Source: Sipunculus nudus (taxonomy: Eukaryota > Annelida > Sipuncula > Golfingiida > Sipunculidae). From it: a stretch of 64,000 bases of DNA. The DNA lies in assembly GCA_026874595.1 (NCBI GenBank), contig CM049310.1:1552001-1616000 (forward strand), written 5' to 3'. Shown piece after piece: positions 48,230-59,018 of the stretch. The notes below the pieces were generated by a model. The model saw only the letters and a program-made list of their open reading frames with translations. It did no database searches and had not been told where the DNA came from. Position numbers and translations under genes: made by a program. Each line of letters starts with the position of its first letter. Positions within the stretch are counted from its first letter, which is position 1.

Positions 48230-48720
48230 AAATATAAAGTACACCGATAATCAGACTGACAACATAAAATCAAAATTATGGTTAGAATAAAGGATTCATA
48301 CTTTTACCCGTTAATACCTGGTTACTTATTGAAACTCCACCCTTCTACCTGCCTTGGTCGGTGTCCCAGAACATATGTATACCGTTAGGTGCTAAGCAAT
48401 GGCTTATATAAATATACACTGTTTTGTCAATGGTAAGTCAATATATCCTTTATTAAATGCAGCTTGAACTTTGGGCTTTGTTTAGAAACACGTTTTGTTA
48501 TATTCCTGAAGTACAAATATAAACCTATATGGATACAGAAAGCACAGTTTTTTTTCATGCTGGAGTATTGGCGCTGTGAGGGCAAATACAGGGGCACGTT
48601 TAATTAAAATTTTATGAACCAGATGCGTCTCCGTAAGCCCACGCATATTTGCTCGCATACAAAAAATATGTATCCTAAATAGCGCAGGTGATAAAAGTCT
48701 ATTACTTTTTCACAACAAGG
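48230..48720. repeat. dispersed unit (CCTGCCTTGGTCGGTGTCCC family)
   Basis: The run CCTGCCTTGGTCGGTGTCCC, AATGGCTTATATAAATAT and AAGCCCACGCATATTTGCTCG matches 39960-40290 and 63600-63880. The interior has no frame in common, so it looks non-autonomous. Confidence 0.8.
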
Positions 48721-48786
48721 GCCCGATGGGTCATGTCGGCTATATTTTGGAAAATTTAACTAATGGAAAATATAATTATTTCTTTT

Positions 48787-48789
<3 letters not shown>

Positions 48790-48850
<61 letters not shown>
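48790..48850. repeat. (TA)n microsatellite, target of LTR element
   Basis: An uninterrupted TA run abuts the first LTR. TA runs also follow both LTRs (49606-49646 and 58943-59014), so the element inserted into a TA microsatellite and its target duplication cannot be read. Confidence 0.95.
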
Positions 48851-48853
<3 letters not shown>

Positions 48854-49602
48854 GGAAAACAGTAGCAATGTCTTTAACCATATTAACATATTTTCATTAT
48901 TACTATTATTATTTAATTAAGTTTCTATCTTCTAAATGTAGGTGATAGATTAATGAGGCTCCACGCCCACTGGTATTCTCTGGGATCTGCAGGGAACGAA
49001 GTTTCTCACGTTCTAATGTTTCGGCCCTTTAATTAATTATACACCCCCAGGGGGCGTGCCTGGCACTTAACAGGTTTGCTACTTAAGATGTCAAATATAT
49101 ATATAGCAGCTGCAGTCACCCGATCTGCTGGGGACAGCAGTCATTAACTGGCCTCTAATGACCAATCAGGATTTACTTATCCCCTTAGCGCAGGCGACTA
49201 AAGAGGTGAATCTAAAATATTTCGCCAGTTCCCCGGAGGCCGGAGTTTTAGATCAGCTCGGCCAATAATATACTATCAACTGAACCACTTTGGGCCAGAG
49301 AAATACAACAAGAACTAAACAGATAGACTATATACTGGTGCCACCAATCTAGAAGGGTCCGTAAGTCAGTGGTAGACATTGTACCTAAGAGAACTTAACA
49401 CTGCTGGAAAATATTATATTGTATATTGAACACCGAAACACGGAATAAAACTTTATATGTTACACCAAAAGACTGTTCGTCTTCATTGTTCCGCCGCTAA
49501 GCACTCCACTCCAGAATAACACCAGAAACCCTAGACAAAATTGAGCTCGCTGGAGTAAGCGGCGGGTGACTCTTTACAATCCCGAGTCATGGCTAAGGAG
49601 TG

Positions 49603-49605
<3 letters not shown>
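48851..49605 (+). repeat. LTR 1 (probably a solo LTR)
   Basis: This 755-bp sequence starts TGTGGAAAAC and ends GGAGTGACA, giving TG...CA ends. It matches 58189-58942. TATATATATAGCAGC near 49096 is a plausible TATA box and AATAAA lies at 49444-49449. It is followed by (TA)n and host flank, not by a primer-binding site. Reading the two LTRs side by side I count 10 substitutions and one indel, all before 49305, and none in the last 300 bp. Confidence 0.92.
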
Positions 49606-49649
<44 letters not shown>

Positions 49650-50461
49650 TAGCATTTGAAAACCAAGAAAATGGCCCTGCTTACTGACAATTAAATATTG
49701 AATATAATTTTGCCGAACTAATACTGTTCACTTCTGTGGATATATTTAAGATGCAGGAACATATCATGATCTAATATTTCTAGAGGTATCATTATTTTAG
49801 TTGTGTGACAGTAATATGTTCATAAAATGATCATGGAAATGCATGAACATCTGTCAATTATAGAATAAAAAAGAAATTAGATATTAGCTGAAGCATAAAA
49901 ATATTCAATTAATTTATTTACTGAAATGCTGTAAAAAATTGAATTTCCATTTCCAAATGAGTATTAACTATATCTGATAAGTACATATATTGCACTATGT
50001 AATACATAAACCATTAAATAATGCAATGAGAAAAAAAAATTATTGGCCTGGGAGTTATATGAAAGGATACATATTTCCTAATGCCAATTCAAAACATATT
50101 AATCATGGCTTTAAAATATAATATATAATGTTTAACATATTAAAATTTACAGCTATATATATATTTAAAATATAGAATGCAGATCACTTGCATTAATGCA
50201 ACCATAGGTTGATTCACATTTCTAATTTGCATCATCATATATCCCTAAATTTGTCAGATATAAACACATTAAAGGTCAAATGGATTTACATTTTACCTTA
50301 AATATATATCTGATAACAAACCAATATATATCTGAAAGTAAAATTTGAATCAGAATTCACCATTCTAAATGGCGCCTTTATTTACCAATGATTTGACTCA
50401 TATATTATCAATTTATGCGTACTGATGGGTTTAATTGTACATGTATTTTAATTTGTTAAAA

Positions 50462-50559
50462 TTATTTACAACGAAATTGATTTCTTTCAATACGTTTCTT
50501 TACCTCTGGATCAGTCCTTGAATTCTCAAGCAAATTTTGATACATTGGAGTGAAAACAG
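50462..50559 (-). CDS. candidate terminal coding exon (unknown gene), copy A
   Basis: On the minus strand a pyrimidine-rich acceptor (TTATTTTCTTAACTGTAAAG) precedes a frame AVFTPMYQNLLENS, then RTDPEVKKRIERNQ and FRCK, ending TAA. Composition (charged helix, no stops, exon-like edge) looks coding, but I do not recognise the protein and no upstream exon is found. It is repeated exactly at 59831-59928. It could be chance. Confidence 0.3.
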
Positions 50560-52139
50560 CTTTACAGTTAAGAAAATAAAGTTGAAAACATGCAATAACA
50601 ATTATTACATTATACTTGATGAATATTGCTGTGTGTGGGGGTAGGGCGGGGGCAAAGAGGGGGGGGGGGGAAATTGGTGATATGACTGTACACCTGTGAC
50701 AGCAGGGGTGCTCAACCAGTGTTGCATTACTTATAAGGTTACTCATGCATGCAGGCTGAATCCACAAGAAATGGACTGCCAGGAGACTGACAATGTAAAT
50801 CCATACAGTACGGACCCCAAATAAAAAATATAATTTTTAGCCCAATAATTGAGCATTTATTTATAAATTTCAGATTTGAAACATTTAATCCTTATTTAAA
50901 CATACTGTGAACATTATTTCAATAGTGCTTATAGAATTAAAATGTTCAATGGTCAACACTGGGCCAAAATTATGGTACTTATTTTACAATTATGGTAATA
51001 ACAAATTTACGAAATTCTGATCTGATTTCTTGATGCACTAGCTGAACGTGGAACCGTAGCCCCTGAAACCAGTAGATCTATGTATTAACACCAAACAGAT
51101 AACCGGTACTCATATGATGAAGTGTTAATAGCATAGGCGGCGAAACCAAATATTCACTGGGGGACATTGACAGTAGTACTGAGGACATTGAAACGTGCAC
51201 AGCACCTTTTGACCTGCACTTCAGCCTTCTACACTGGGCAGGGTTAATTACATATAAAGAGTATTCGTTTTTTAGGCGGAAACACTGCGCACATAGAGAA
51301 ACTCAATTCAGGGCGTTTTCAGCACTCCCTGGGCTAGTTCATTAAATTCTTCGCTTACACTTTAGGGGCGGATATAATTTGCTGGAAGCTAAAATTACAC
51401 TTGTACTTGTCTTGTACTACAGTAGTAGGCTATTACAGGCCTGCACTGGAGAAAATACTGACTGTACACCAGAGAATACTAGTACTTATGTTTTCATACC
51501 AAACATTTCAAGAGCGGCCCCTGTTAGCCGCCTATAAATAGTGATTTAATGTGCCTGTGACTGAATTGAAGATAATGAAAACAGCAGGCGTGGTTTGGAA
51601 TACATTACCACCTGAAGATTTCAGTTTGTACAAAGCACATTCTCACTATACATCGGTTTATTTCAATTTATAGAAAAACTATAAATCTGTATTCTACTGA
51701 TTGCAAGCCTCCGCTAAACCATGTTTGCATCCCATGTTCATTCAGCCATAAGTGACTGTAGGCCCTACATTTGTGAATATACCTTCATAATGTTCCTAAA
51801 TCCGGATAATGTTCCGGATAAACAAAAAATGTAAAGGATTATTCATTGGCCCATTCCCGAAATACCCTAAAATTTCACGAGATTCTATTCAAGATTGCGT
51901 GGGTAGTGTTGCTAACAAACACACATACAAAAACACAAACAAAACACCCACACACACAAACGAGCATGAACGCGCTCCATCCTGGCGGAGGCAATTGCCA
52001 TCTTATTTAAATTTGCATTTCATGTACCTCAGCAACACAGATGAACATACGTTACATTTCATCATACCCATGACGTTCTGTTTCTTTGTTTTTCTGTCAC
52101 CATATTTGTTAATCTGTGTTATATGAGTTATTTTGTAAA

Positions 52140-52245
52140 CAAACACATACAAATACACACACACACACACAAGAAAGGGGATGTACAAACAAACACACAT
52201 ACAAACACTCACACACGAACGGGGATGAACAAACAAACACGCACA
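52140..52245. repeat. CA-rich minisatellite, short allele
   Basis: Two to three units of CGAACGGGGATGAACAAACA with CACACATACAAACAC between them, cut off at the junction with the LTR element. The matching place in copy A' has about 20 units. Confidence 0.9.
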
Positions 52246-53208
52246 GAGACTGACCTGTAAACAGTATTTTTTTGTGAACAATAAGAGAGCTTTGCTTTTA
52301 TTTTTTGGTGCGTGCTATTATTTAACAAGAAGACTGAATCATGCAGAAAGACTTGAACCCGCTCATGAAGAAAGACTGACAGAAACGCTTTTACATTATT
52401 GTGCTTACCCCGAAATTTGTTTATAGGAACGTTTACATTCTTTAAATAGGCCGTTAAAGGAACTTATATAGTGTGGAGCTGAGGAAGGACAGGGATCATT
52501 GGCCATCTGAAGGGTGAGTAACTTGTGTATTTCTAATCTTGTATGTGACTTGTCAAGCACGCATAGGTCCAATCATTTTCACAACAGTTTTTTAAGAGAT
52601 TTTTGTTTTAAGTGTCCGCCGGCAGGTTTGTCAGATGGCCTCTGAGCTTTAAATATAAGTTCCTCATTCAGCATTCGGTTGTATAAAACGATTGTTCGTT
52701 GCTTAGGAAAGAGCTTGAACCTAGCGTCCGCAAATGAACGGATATATGGCAATCATTGACAGGATGCCAGTATTGTAAGGGATTCCAAAATTATTAAGAG
52801 CACTGGCTGACAGGAGTTCAGTTGAGTGAAGTATAAGGGTTAAATATAGAGCAAGGCACTGCACGGGCAGTTAGCTAGTAAGTAGACCGGCAAAGGGTGC
52901 GTGAATAAGTTTACCATTGCACAAGGGTGTGATTGGTTAGTAACTCGCCGTACGTAGCGATAAGAGGGTCGCGAGGGGGTTACCGTAAGGGATATATATT
53001 TTTCAATTGGTATAATAACCCGCCGTAAGTAGTGGCAAAAAGGGTCGCGAGGGGGTTACAGAGAAAAATATATGTTTGACCGCGGGGTCAAGTGAAAAAA
53101 AAAGTTTGTTTACAGTACCGCGTAACAGACAAGTATAGTGTTGTTTCTAGAAACATATATATAAGCGGACCACAGCTTATGCGGACAAGAAACAGGGATT
53201 ATAGTAAA

Positions 53209-54015
53209 ATGCCAGATAAGGAGAGTTCGGAGGCAGGGGGGTCTCAAACCCAAATCCCTCAGGTAGAACACCCTAGTACGCCAGGAGGGAACGGGACAGA
53301 AGACCAATCAGGGGGTAGTACGGTCGATCCTATATGGGCTAGGCTAGATAATTTGCCTTTTTTTAGAGAGGCAAGTATGGGTGAGAAGAGGGAGATGTAT
53401 AGAGAGGAACAGGAGAGGCAGGATAGGTTTAACCTAAGGCAACTGGAGATAGAACATGGGGCGTCCAATGTTGTGTCGCCGAGGCCGGTCAGAACCACGC
53501 CTATTGGTAAGGTTTTATTGCCAGATTGGGGGGAACACACTGAAGTTGACCAGTATCTAAGAACGTGCGAACGGCTGTTTGTGGCTAATCAAGTCCCGTC
53601 AGACCAGTGGGTGGGATATTTGATACATAAGTTACCCTCAAGAGCACAAACCATATACAATAGGCTACCATTAGAGCAGTCGAGTGACTATGAGGTTCTT
53701 AAGCAGGAACTCCTTGATAACTATGCTATTTCACCTTTGGTATACCGAAGGAACTTTTTCAAATGGGCAAAACGGCCTACCGAGACCTATTCGGAGTTTG
53801 TTAAATCCATTAAAGAACAGTTACATATGTGGATGAGAGGAGCAGTGTCGCAAGGGGAAGAAGTAGACTGGGAAGAGTTGTTACTGCGCTACAGGTTCGA
53901 AATGCAGTTGCCGGATGAGCTTAATTTGTTTATAGTGGATAAAGGGGCAACCTCCCTGCAGGAATGTGTCAGCTTAGCTGACCAATATGTAGTTAACAGA
54001 CAGCTACTCGCTTAG
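53209..54015 (+). pseudogene. gag: gag (capsid region) of the Gmr1-like element
   Basis: I prefer ATG 53209 (MPDKESSEAGGSQ) over the upstream in-frame ATG at 53092, because the extra residues have leader-like composition. A Gly/Ser/Glu-rich N-terminus precedes a charged helix (GEKREMYREEQERQDRFN) and a capsid-like region with YRRNFFKWAKRPTETYSEF, the conserved segment of retrotransposon gag/SCAN-like domains. The frame stops at TAG 54013-54015, but the same frame goes on into the CCHC knuckle, so capsid and nucleocapsid are split by one stop codon. Confidence 0.82.
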
Positions 54016-54345
54016 ACCAAGCCCGGTGGCAATCATAAATCCCGGGAAGATCAGGGGATGCCCCATAAGCCCAGTGGGGGATCAGGATCTAAGGGGGGCG
54101 GCGTTACCGCAGTCAGACGGAGTGAAAATGAAGATAAGCAATCCTTTAACAGTCCCGGGCCCTTGGGCAACAGGAACTGGCCAAGTAGGCGTTATTGCAC
54201 ATTCTGTGAGAGGAGGGGCCATGACAGACAGGAATGTTATTCCTGGCCCCAGAGTTCCCGTACAAAGGGCCGCGAACTGGGCTGCGCCAGGACGCTCCTA
54301 GTTTTGTCCCCAAAAGTGAATCCCAACAGGGATCTGCGGGGTTAG
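54016..54345 (+). pseudogene. gag: gag nucleocapsid region, CCHC zinc knuckle
   Basis: Same frame as the capsid. RYCTFCERRGHDRQECYSWP contains C-x2-C-x4-H-x4-C at about 54193-54240, the nucleic-acid-binding knuckle of gag. The frame ends at TAG 54343-54345. It overlaps the protease frame from 54234, which lies in the -1 frame. Confidence 0.85.
54309..54315 (+). promoter_or_regulatory. candidate -1 ribosomal frameshift site between gag and pol
   Basis: C CCA AAA in the gag frame fits the X XXY YYZ slippery pattern. A -1 slip leads directly into the open protease frame. Downstream, ATCCC(AACA)GGGAT (54320-54333) can form a small hairpin, and GGGG...CCCC (54338-54352) can form a second. The gag-frame stop follows at 54343. 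The match is by pattern only. Confidence 0.45.
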
Positions 54346-55166
54346 TGTCCCCATCTCAGCCACTTAGCACAGGATTAGATTCTATTGACCCACTGTATAG
54401 AGCGTACACAGGGAAGGCAAGGGTCCAGGGAGGGTCACCTACAATAACTTATCTGCGGGACACCGGATCCACACTCTGTGTTATGTCACAAGAGTCTCTG
54501 AAGGGAGTAATTCCCGAATTTACTGGGAAAAGGGTCACGATCCGAGGAATAAACAATGTGACCGGAACGTATCCCTTAGCTAAGGTCACAATAGACAGTG
54601 ATATCTACCAAGGAGTTATGACGGCCGCAGTGGTGAACCACTCGCCTCTTCCGGGCATAGATCTGCTATTAGGGAATGACCTCTTTGCCGAGGCTCAGGA
54701 TTTACAGATACCTTGTGGAGTAATTACTAGGGCTCAAAGAAAGAAACAGAGTGACTCAGCAGGGGACCCAGATTCTAGTCTGTTATGGGGCAGCCAGTTA
54801 GAACAAACCGAGGAAAGCTCAGGGAACACTAATGGGGAAATGGCTGAATTACCGAACAGGGAAACATCTACGGGGGATCTCTCAGAGGTATTAAAAGACC
54901 CGTTACAGTTGGATTCAGCAGAGTTGAAAGCCGCACAGGAGGCAGACCCGACGTTAACCCCTCTATGGGGGATGGCAGGTATGGAAGACCATTCTGATGG
55001 TTATTTTGTCGATCAAAGAAAAGGGCTACTTATGTATCGAGACCGCCCTAAGCAGGGCCGACAAGTAGCAGAGTGGAAGGTCCAGGTGCAGTTAGTGGTG
55101 CCACGAGCATGCCGTGGGGAGCTATTAAAATGGGCTCATGATGATGTTACCGCAGGACACGTATAG
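54316..55166 (+). pseudogene. pol: pol: protease and integrase N-terminal region
   Basis: Retropepsin: YLRDTGSTLCVMS with the catalytic DTGS at 54459-54470, then PLPGIDLLLGNDLF, the usual ILG-type strand before the C-terminal helix. After a spacer the frame reaches the integrase zinc-binding region (WKVQVQLVVPRACRGELL, then KWAHDDVTAGHV with the two histidines). It ends at tandem TAG TAG 55164-55169. The paired cysteines (HCRGCGPCQ) follow in another frame near 55245, so the stop reflects a small insertion that shifts the frame. Confidence 0.85.
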
Positions 55167-56169
55167 TAGGAAATCAGAAGACGTTAGCCAGATTAAAACG
55201 TCATTTCACGTGGCCAGGTATAAGGCGGGACGTGCTGATTCACTGTAGAGGGTGCGGGCCTTGTCAGAGAAATGGGAAAGGGGTACAGGCCGGGTAGCGC
55301 CCCTAAAGCCACTTCCGGTTGTAGGTAGAGCCTGGGAATTCATTTCCGCCGACTTCATAGGTCCTATGCCTATTACCCAGACCGGAAACCGGTACATTCT
55401 GAACATAATCGATCACGCCACAAAGTATGTAGAGAGTAAAGCGATTCCTAGGGCGGATGCTGAACATGCAAAGGCATTTTTTCTGGAGGTTTTTTCCCGT
55501 CATGGACTGCCACGCTAGCTTTTAACCGATAGGGGGAGCACATTTGTTAGTGAGGTGTTTCAGGGTTTTCTTATGGAAGTAGGCATACAACATCTCTTGA
55601 CATGTAGCTACAGACCCCAGAGTAATGGTACAATTGAGAAAGCTAATGGGACTCTAAAAGCAATGTTAAAAATTGCATTAGAAAGCGCCTCTGATGAGTG
55701 GGATGCATTGCTACCTTGGCTACTGTTTGCCTACCGCAGCTCCCCCAACACCAGCACGGGGTACAGTCCATTCTTCCTGATGTATGGGCGTGAACCTGAC
55801 GGACCCTTAGGGTTAATACATGACCGGTGGACGGGCGATAGTGAACAGGCGGAGATGCCTATAAGTGATTACGTGAATCAGCTATGCCGCAAGCTGCATG
55901 AGGCGTTGCTAGAAGCACAAAGTGTTCAGGCCGAGCAGGCGGACTGCAGGACAGAGGGGTATGACCGACGACATAAGGTCAAACAAGTCAGGTTTAGGCC
56001 GGGGGACCTGGTACTGATTCACCTCCCGTATGGAGGAAAACCCTTGGTAGGGGCCTGGCAAGGCCCATATCCTGTAAAGGAGCAAGTAGGCAACCAAACC
56101 TATATTGTCCACACACCAGACAAGCGAATAAAAAAGCGTTATTTACATGTCAATGCCATGCGAGCATGA
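55167..56169 (+). pseudogene. pol: pol: integrase catalytic core and GPY/F module
   Basis: The core has D (55351, SADFIGP), D (55528, LLTDRGSTF) and E (55636, NGTIEKANGTLKAML), i.e. DD35E spacing. This is followed by LFAYRSSPNTSTGYSP and FFLMYGREP, then a GPY/F-type C-terminal module (RFRPGDLVL, VGAWQGPYPVKE). One in-frame TAG (55516-55518) lies between the first and second catalytic Asp. The frame ends at TGA 56167-56169, yet the same frame continues to the RT N-terminus. It stands upstream of RT, unlike standard Ty3/Gypsy. Confidence 0.88.
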
Positions 56170-56352
56170 ACCAGCCGGGATAGCCATCCCGTTACTAAAA
56201 TGGTCGCCTTAGCTACAGAACAGACGATAGGTGACATGATGGACAGTCCCAGACAAGCCACGGAGATGGAGATGAAATATGACCCAGGTAATTATAGTCT
56301 GCGGGATCGTACGCCCAGTGGGCAAATGCCCGATACGAGTCATATCCCCTAA

Positions 56353-57728
56353 AGCCAATTAGTGGGCCTCAAGCAGCTGTTAGAGCGACACGCGGAGTTG
56401 TTTTCATGACAATTAGGACGCTTTAAGGGGGTCCTGCATGATATAGACGTGGGGGAGCATTTGCCTATCAGGCAACATTTTTATAGGTCGTCCCAGAGAA
56501 AATAAGCGTTATGAGGCAGGAAACTGATGAGATGCTAAGGCTAGGGGTAATCAGGCCCAGCAGGAGTGAAAGGGTGTCACCCCTGATTCTGGTCAAGAAA
56601 GCTAACCATGAATGGCGACCCTGTGTAGACTTTAGAAAGGTCAATGCTGTATCTAAGGGGGAGTCCTATCCCATGCCAAGGCTAGACGACCTTATAGATA
56701 GGGTAGGTGGAGCTCAGATTCTCACCACATTAGATTTAGCCAAGGGATATTGGCAGATCGAAATGACCCCAAGAGCCAGCGAAATCGCTGCTTTCATTAC
56801 TCCCTTCGGTCAGTATGAGTTCTTGACTATGCCCTTCGGACTCAAAATGGCCGCCCTGACCTTCCAGAGAGCAATGAATCACATTCTAGAGGGGTTCGAG
56901 GGATTTGCGACAGCCTACTTAGATGATGTCGCCATTAGCTCCAATTCATGGGATCAGCACTTAGAACATTTGGGTCTAGTTTTCAGTAGATTCAGAGAGC
57001 ATGGGATCACACTGAATGCTAAGAAATGTGTAATAGGGCAAGCTTCAGTCAGATATTTAGGCTATCAGGTGGGATCAGGGTTAGTGGCCCCCATTGAGGC
57101 TAAGGTACAAGCAATTCAGGGAATTCCCCCTCCTAGAACCAAAAAAGAACTGCGGAGTTTCCTGGGAGTGGTAGGTTTCTACCGGAGATTCATACCGTAT
57201 TTTGCAGATATCGCAGCGCCACTGACAGGTTGTCTCAAGGGAAATAAGCGCGGGGACCTAACAGTAAAATGGGGGCCAGAATGCCAAGAAGCTTTTCAGA
57301 AACTCAAGGCCTGTCTTATCGGTAGCCCCGTCCTTCAGGCACCTAATTTCGGCAAACCATTTGAAATTTATACAGACGCATCCGAAATTGGCATTGCTGC
57401 CGTGCTTACCCAGGCTGATGAAGGTACGCCGAAACCCGTGTCGTACTACTCGCGGAAGCTACTTGCTCGAGAACAAAGCTACAGCACCATTGAGAAGGAG
57501 CTGTTAGCCATTATGTCTGGTTTAGACCACTTTAGGGCATATGTAGGAATTCGGCCAGTTACTATTCATAGTGATCACCGACCGCTAGTCTGGTTACGCC
57601 GTTGTGCAACAGCCAATCAGAGAGTCATACGCTGGGCGATGACTCTGTCTGAATATGACATGGAGGTAAAACACATAAAAGGCGCAGAGAACTGTCTGGC
57701 AGACTTGCTTAGCCGCCAAATTTCTTAA
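56353..57728 (+). pseudogene. pol: pol: reverse transcriptase and RNase H
   Basis: The RT N-terminus (LKQLLERHAELFS, then GRFKGVLHDIDVG) is read in the integrase frame with TGA at 56407-56409 and TAA at 56503-56505. After a frame change the long frame 56511-57728 (405 codons) runs through VSPLILVKK, WRPCVDFRKVN, FGQYEFLTMPFGLK and AYLDDVAI (YLDD at 56916-56927). RNase H follows with FEIYTDASEIG, TIEKELLAI and HSDHRPLVWL, then the chromovirus/gypsy-like tail IKGAENCLADLLSR. Catalytic residues are all present; defects are upstream. Confidence 0.92.
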
Positions 57729-58177
57729 AGTAGAACAAACAAACAAATCAAACTGGTGTTGTGAGTATTTGACCTGGTGGTTGACATCGCATAACTGGAC
57801 TAGAAAATGAATACAAGTTACTCTGAGGTCATTAACATGGTGTAACACTTTAGGGATTAAGGTTGATTGTATAATGTTGTTATATTTAAACTTTCCTTTC
57901 ACCACCATTCAGTATGTTTCATTTTTAATATCTCCAGCAAGGACTTGTTTGTTAAGTGAAATACGGTCAAGAGCAGGAAAGGCCAAGTCGCAAGTTATAG
58001 CGGACAGGCAATGCTTATATAAATTTTGTTTAATGATTGTTTCATTTCTACATTTATTTTTCTTAACTCCGTTAAAGCTGGAAGTAGAGGTGGAAGGATT
58101 AATTGTTGAAGTAAGATAGTCAGATGGGTTACACCGTTGGAGGACGAAGGTGGGTACTCCAACCTACCTATCGTCTT
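57729..58177. other. element 3' untranslated region
   Basis: The segment lies between the RNase H stop and the polypurine tract. An 81-codon plus frame (57874-58119) has no motif. No env-like gene is present. Confidence 0.6.
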
Positions 58178-58188
58178 AAGGGGAGAGG
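58178..58188 (+). promoter_or_regulatory. polypurine tract of the LTR element
   Basis: AAGGGGAGAGG directly precedes TGTGGAAAAC of the 3' LTR. This is the expected plus-strand primer position and it fixes the LTR start. Confidence 0.85.
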
Positions 58189-58939
58189 TGTGGAAAACAG
58201 TAGCAATGTCTTTAACCATATTAACATATTTTCATTATCACTATTATTATTTAATTAAGTTTCTATCTTCTAAATGTAGGTGATAGATTAATGAGTCTCC
58301 ACGCCCACTGGTATTCTCTGGGATCTGCAGGGAACGAAGTTTCTCACGTTCTAATGTTTCGGCCTTTAATTAATCATACACCCCAAGGGTGCGTGCCTGG
58401 CACTTAACAGGTTTGCTACTTTAGATGTCAAATATATATATAGCAGCTGCAGTCACCCGATCTGCTGGGGACAGCTGTCATTTACTGGCCTCTATTGACC
58501 AATCAGGATTTACTTATCCCCTTAGCGCAGGCGACTAAAGAGGTGAATCTAAAATATTTCGCCAGTTCCCCGGAGGCCGGAGTTTTAGATCAGCTCGGCC
58601 AATAATATACTATCAACTGAACCACTTTGGGCCAGAGAAAAACAACAAGAACTAAACAGATAGACTATATACTGGTGCCACCAATCTAGAAGGGTCCGTA
58701 AGTCAGTGGTAGACATTGTACCTAAGAGAACTTAACACTGCTGGAAAATATTATATTGTATATTGAACACCGAAACACGGAATAAAACTTTATATGTTAC
58801 ACCAAAAGACTGTTCGTCTTCATTGTTCCGCCGCTAAGCACTCCACTCCAGAATAACACCAGAAACCCTAGACAAAATTGAGCTCGCTGGAGTAAGCGGC
58901 GGGTGACTCTTTACAATCCCGAGTCATGGCTAAGGAGTG

Positions 58940-58942
<3 letters not shown>
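58189..58942 (+). repeat. LTR 2 (3' LTR of the Gmr1-like element)
   Basis: 754 bp with TG...CA ends, preceded by the polypurine tract and followed by (TA)n. Its last ~300 bp equal LTR 1 exactly as read, while its first ~450 bp differ at 10 positions plus one indel. Confidence 0.93.

Positions 58943-59018
<76 letters not shown>

Larger units (their letters stand above)
49606..52245. repeat. 2.6 kb duplicated flank, copy A
   Basis: Nearly identical to 58943-61596: only a handful of substitutions, small run-length differences and one ~20-bp indel near 51908 were noticed. The match ends abruptly after CACGCACA at 52245, inside the minisatellite. Beyond that copy A passes into LTR-element sequence, while copy A' continues into the expanded minisatellite. 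Confidence 0.93.
52246..58942 (+). mobile_element. Ty3/Gypsy-class element with integrase before RT (Gmr1-like), 5' end missing
   Basis: The interior encodes gag, CCHC knuckle, protease, integrase, then RT and RNase H, followed by a polypurine tract and a 3' LTR (58189-58942). RT and RNase H are Ty3/Gypsy-like, yet integrase precedes RT as in Ty1/Copia. This is the arrangement published for the Gmr1 group. The coding region has several stops and shifts. There is no LTR and no primer-binding site at the 5' edge, where the sequence joins a cut minisatellite. The 52246-53208 leader is unremarkable. Clade placement is inferred from order, not a tree. Confidence 0.85.

Noticed and set aside
48726-48945. 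Plus-strand frames with long YIYIYI runs
   Set aside because: Translation of the TA microsatellite beside LTR 1.
49606-52245. Interpretation of flank A as the 5' interior of the LTR element
   Set aside because: The same sequence also follows the 3' LTR at 58943, and both copies start with the TA target repeat, so it is host flank, not element interior.
53110-56112. Minus-strand open frames opposite gag and pol
   Set aside because: They mirror strongly supported plus-strand retroelement domains and carry no motifs of their own.
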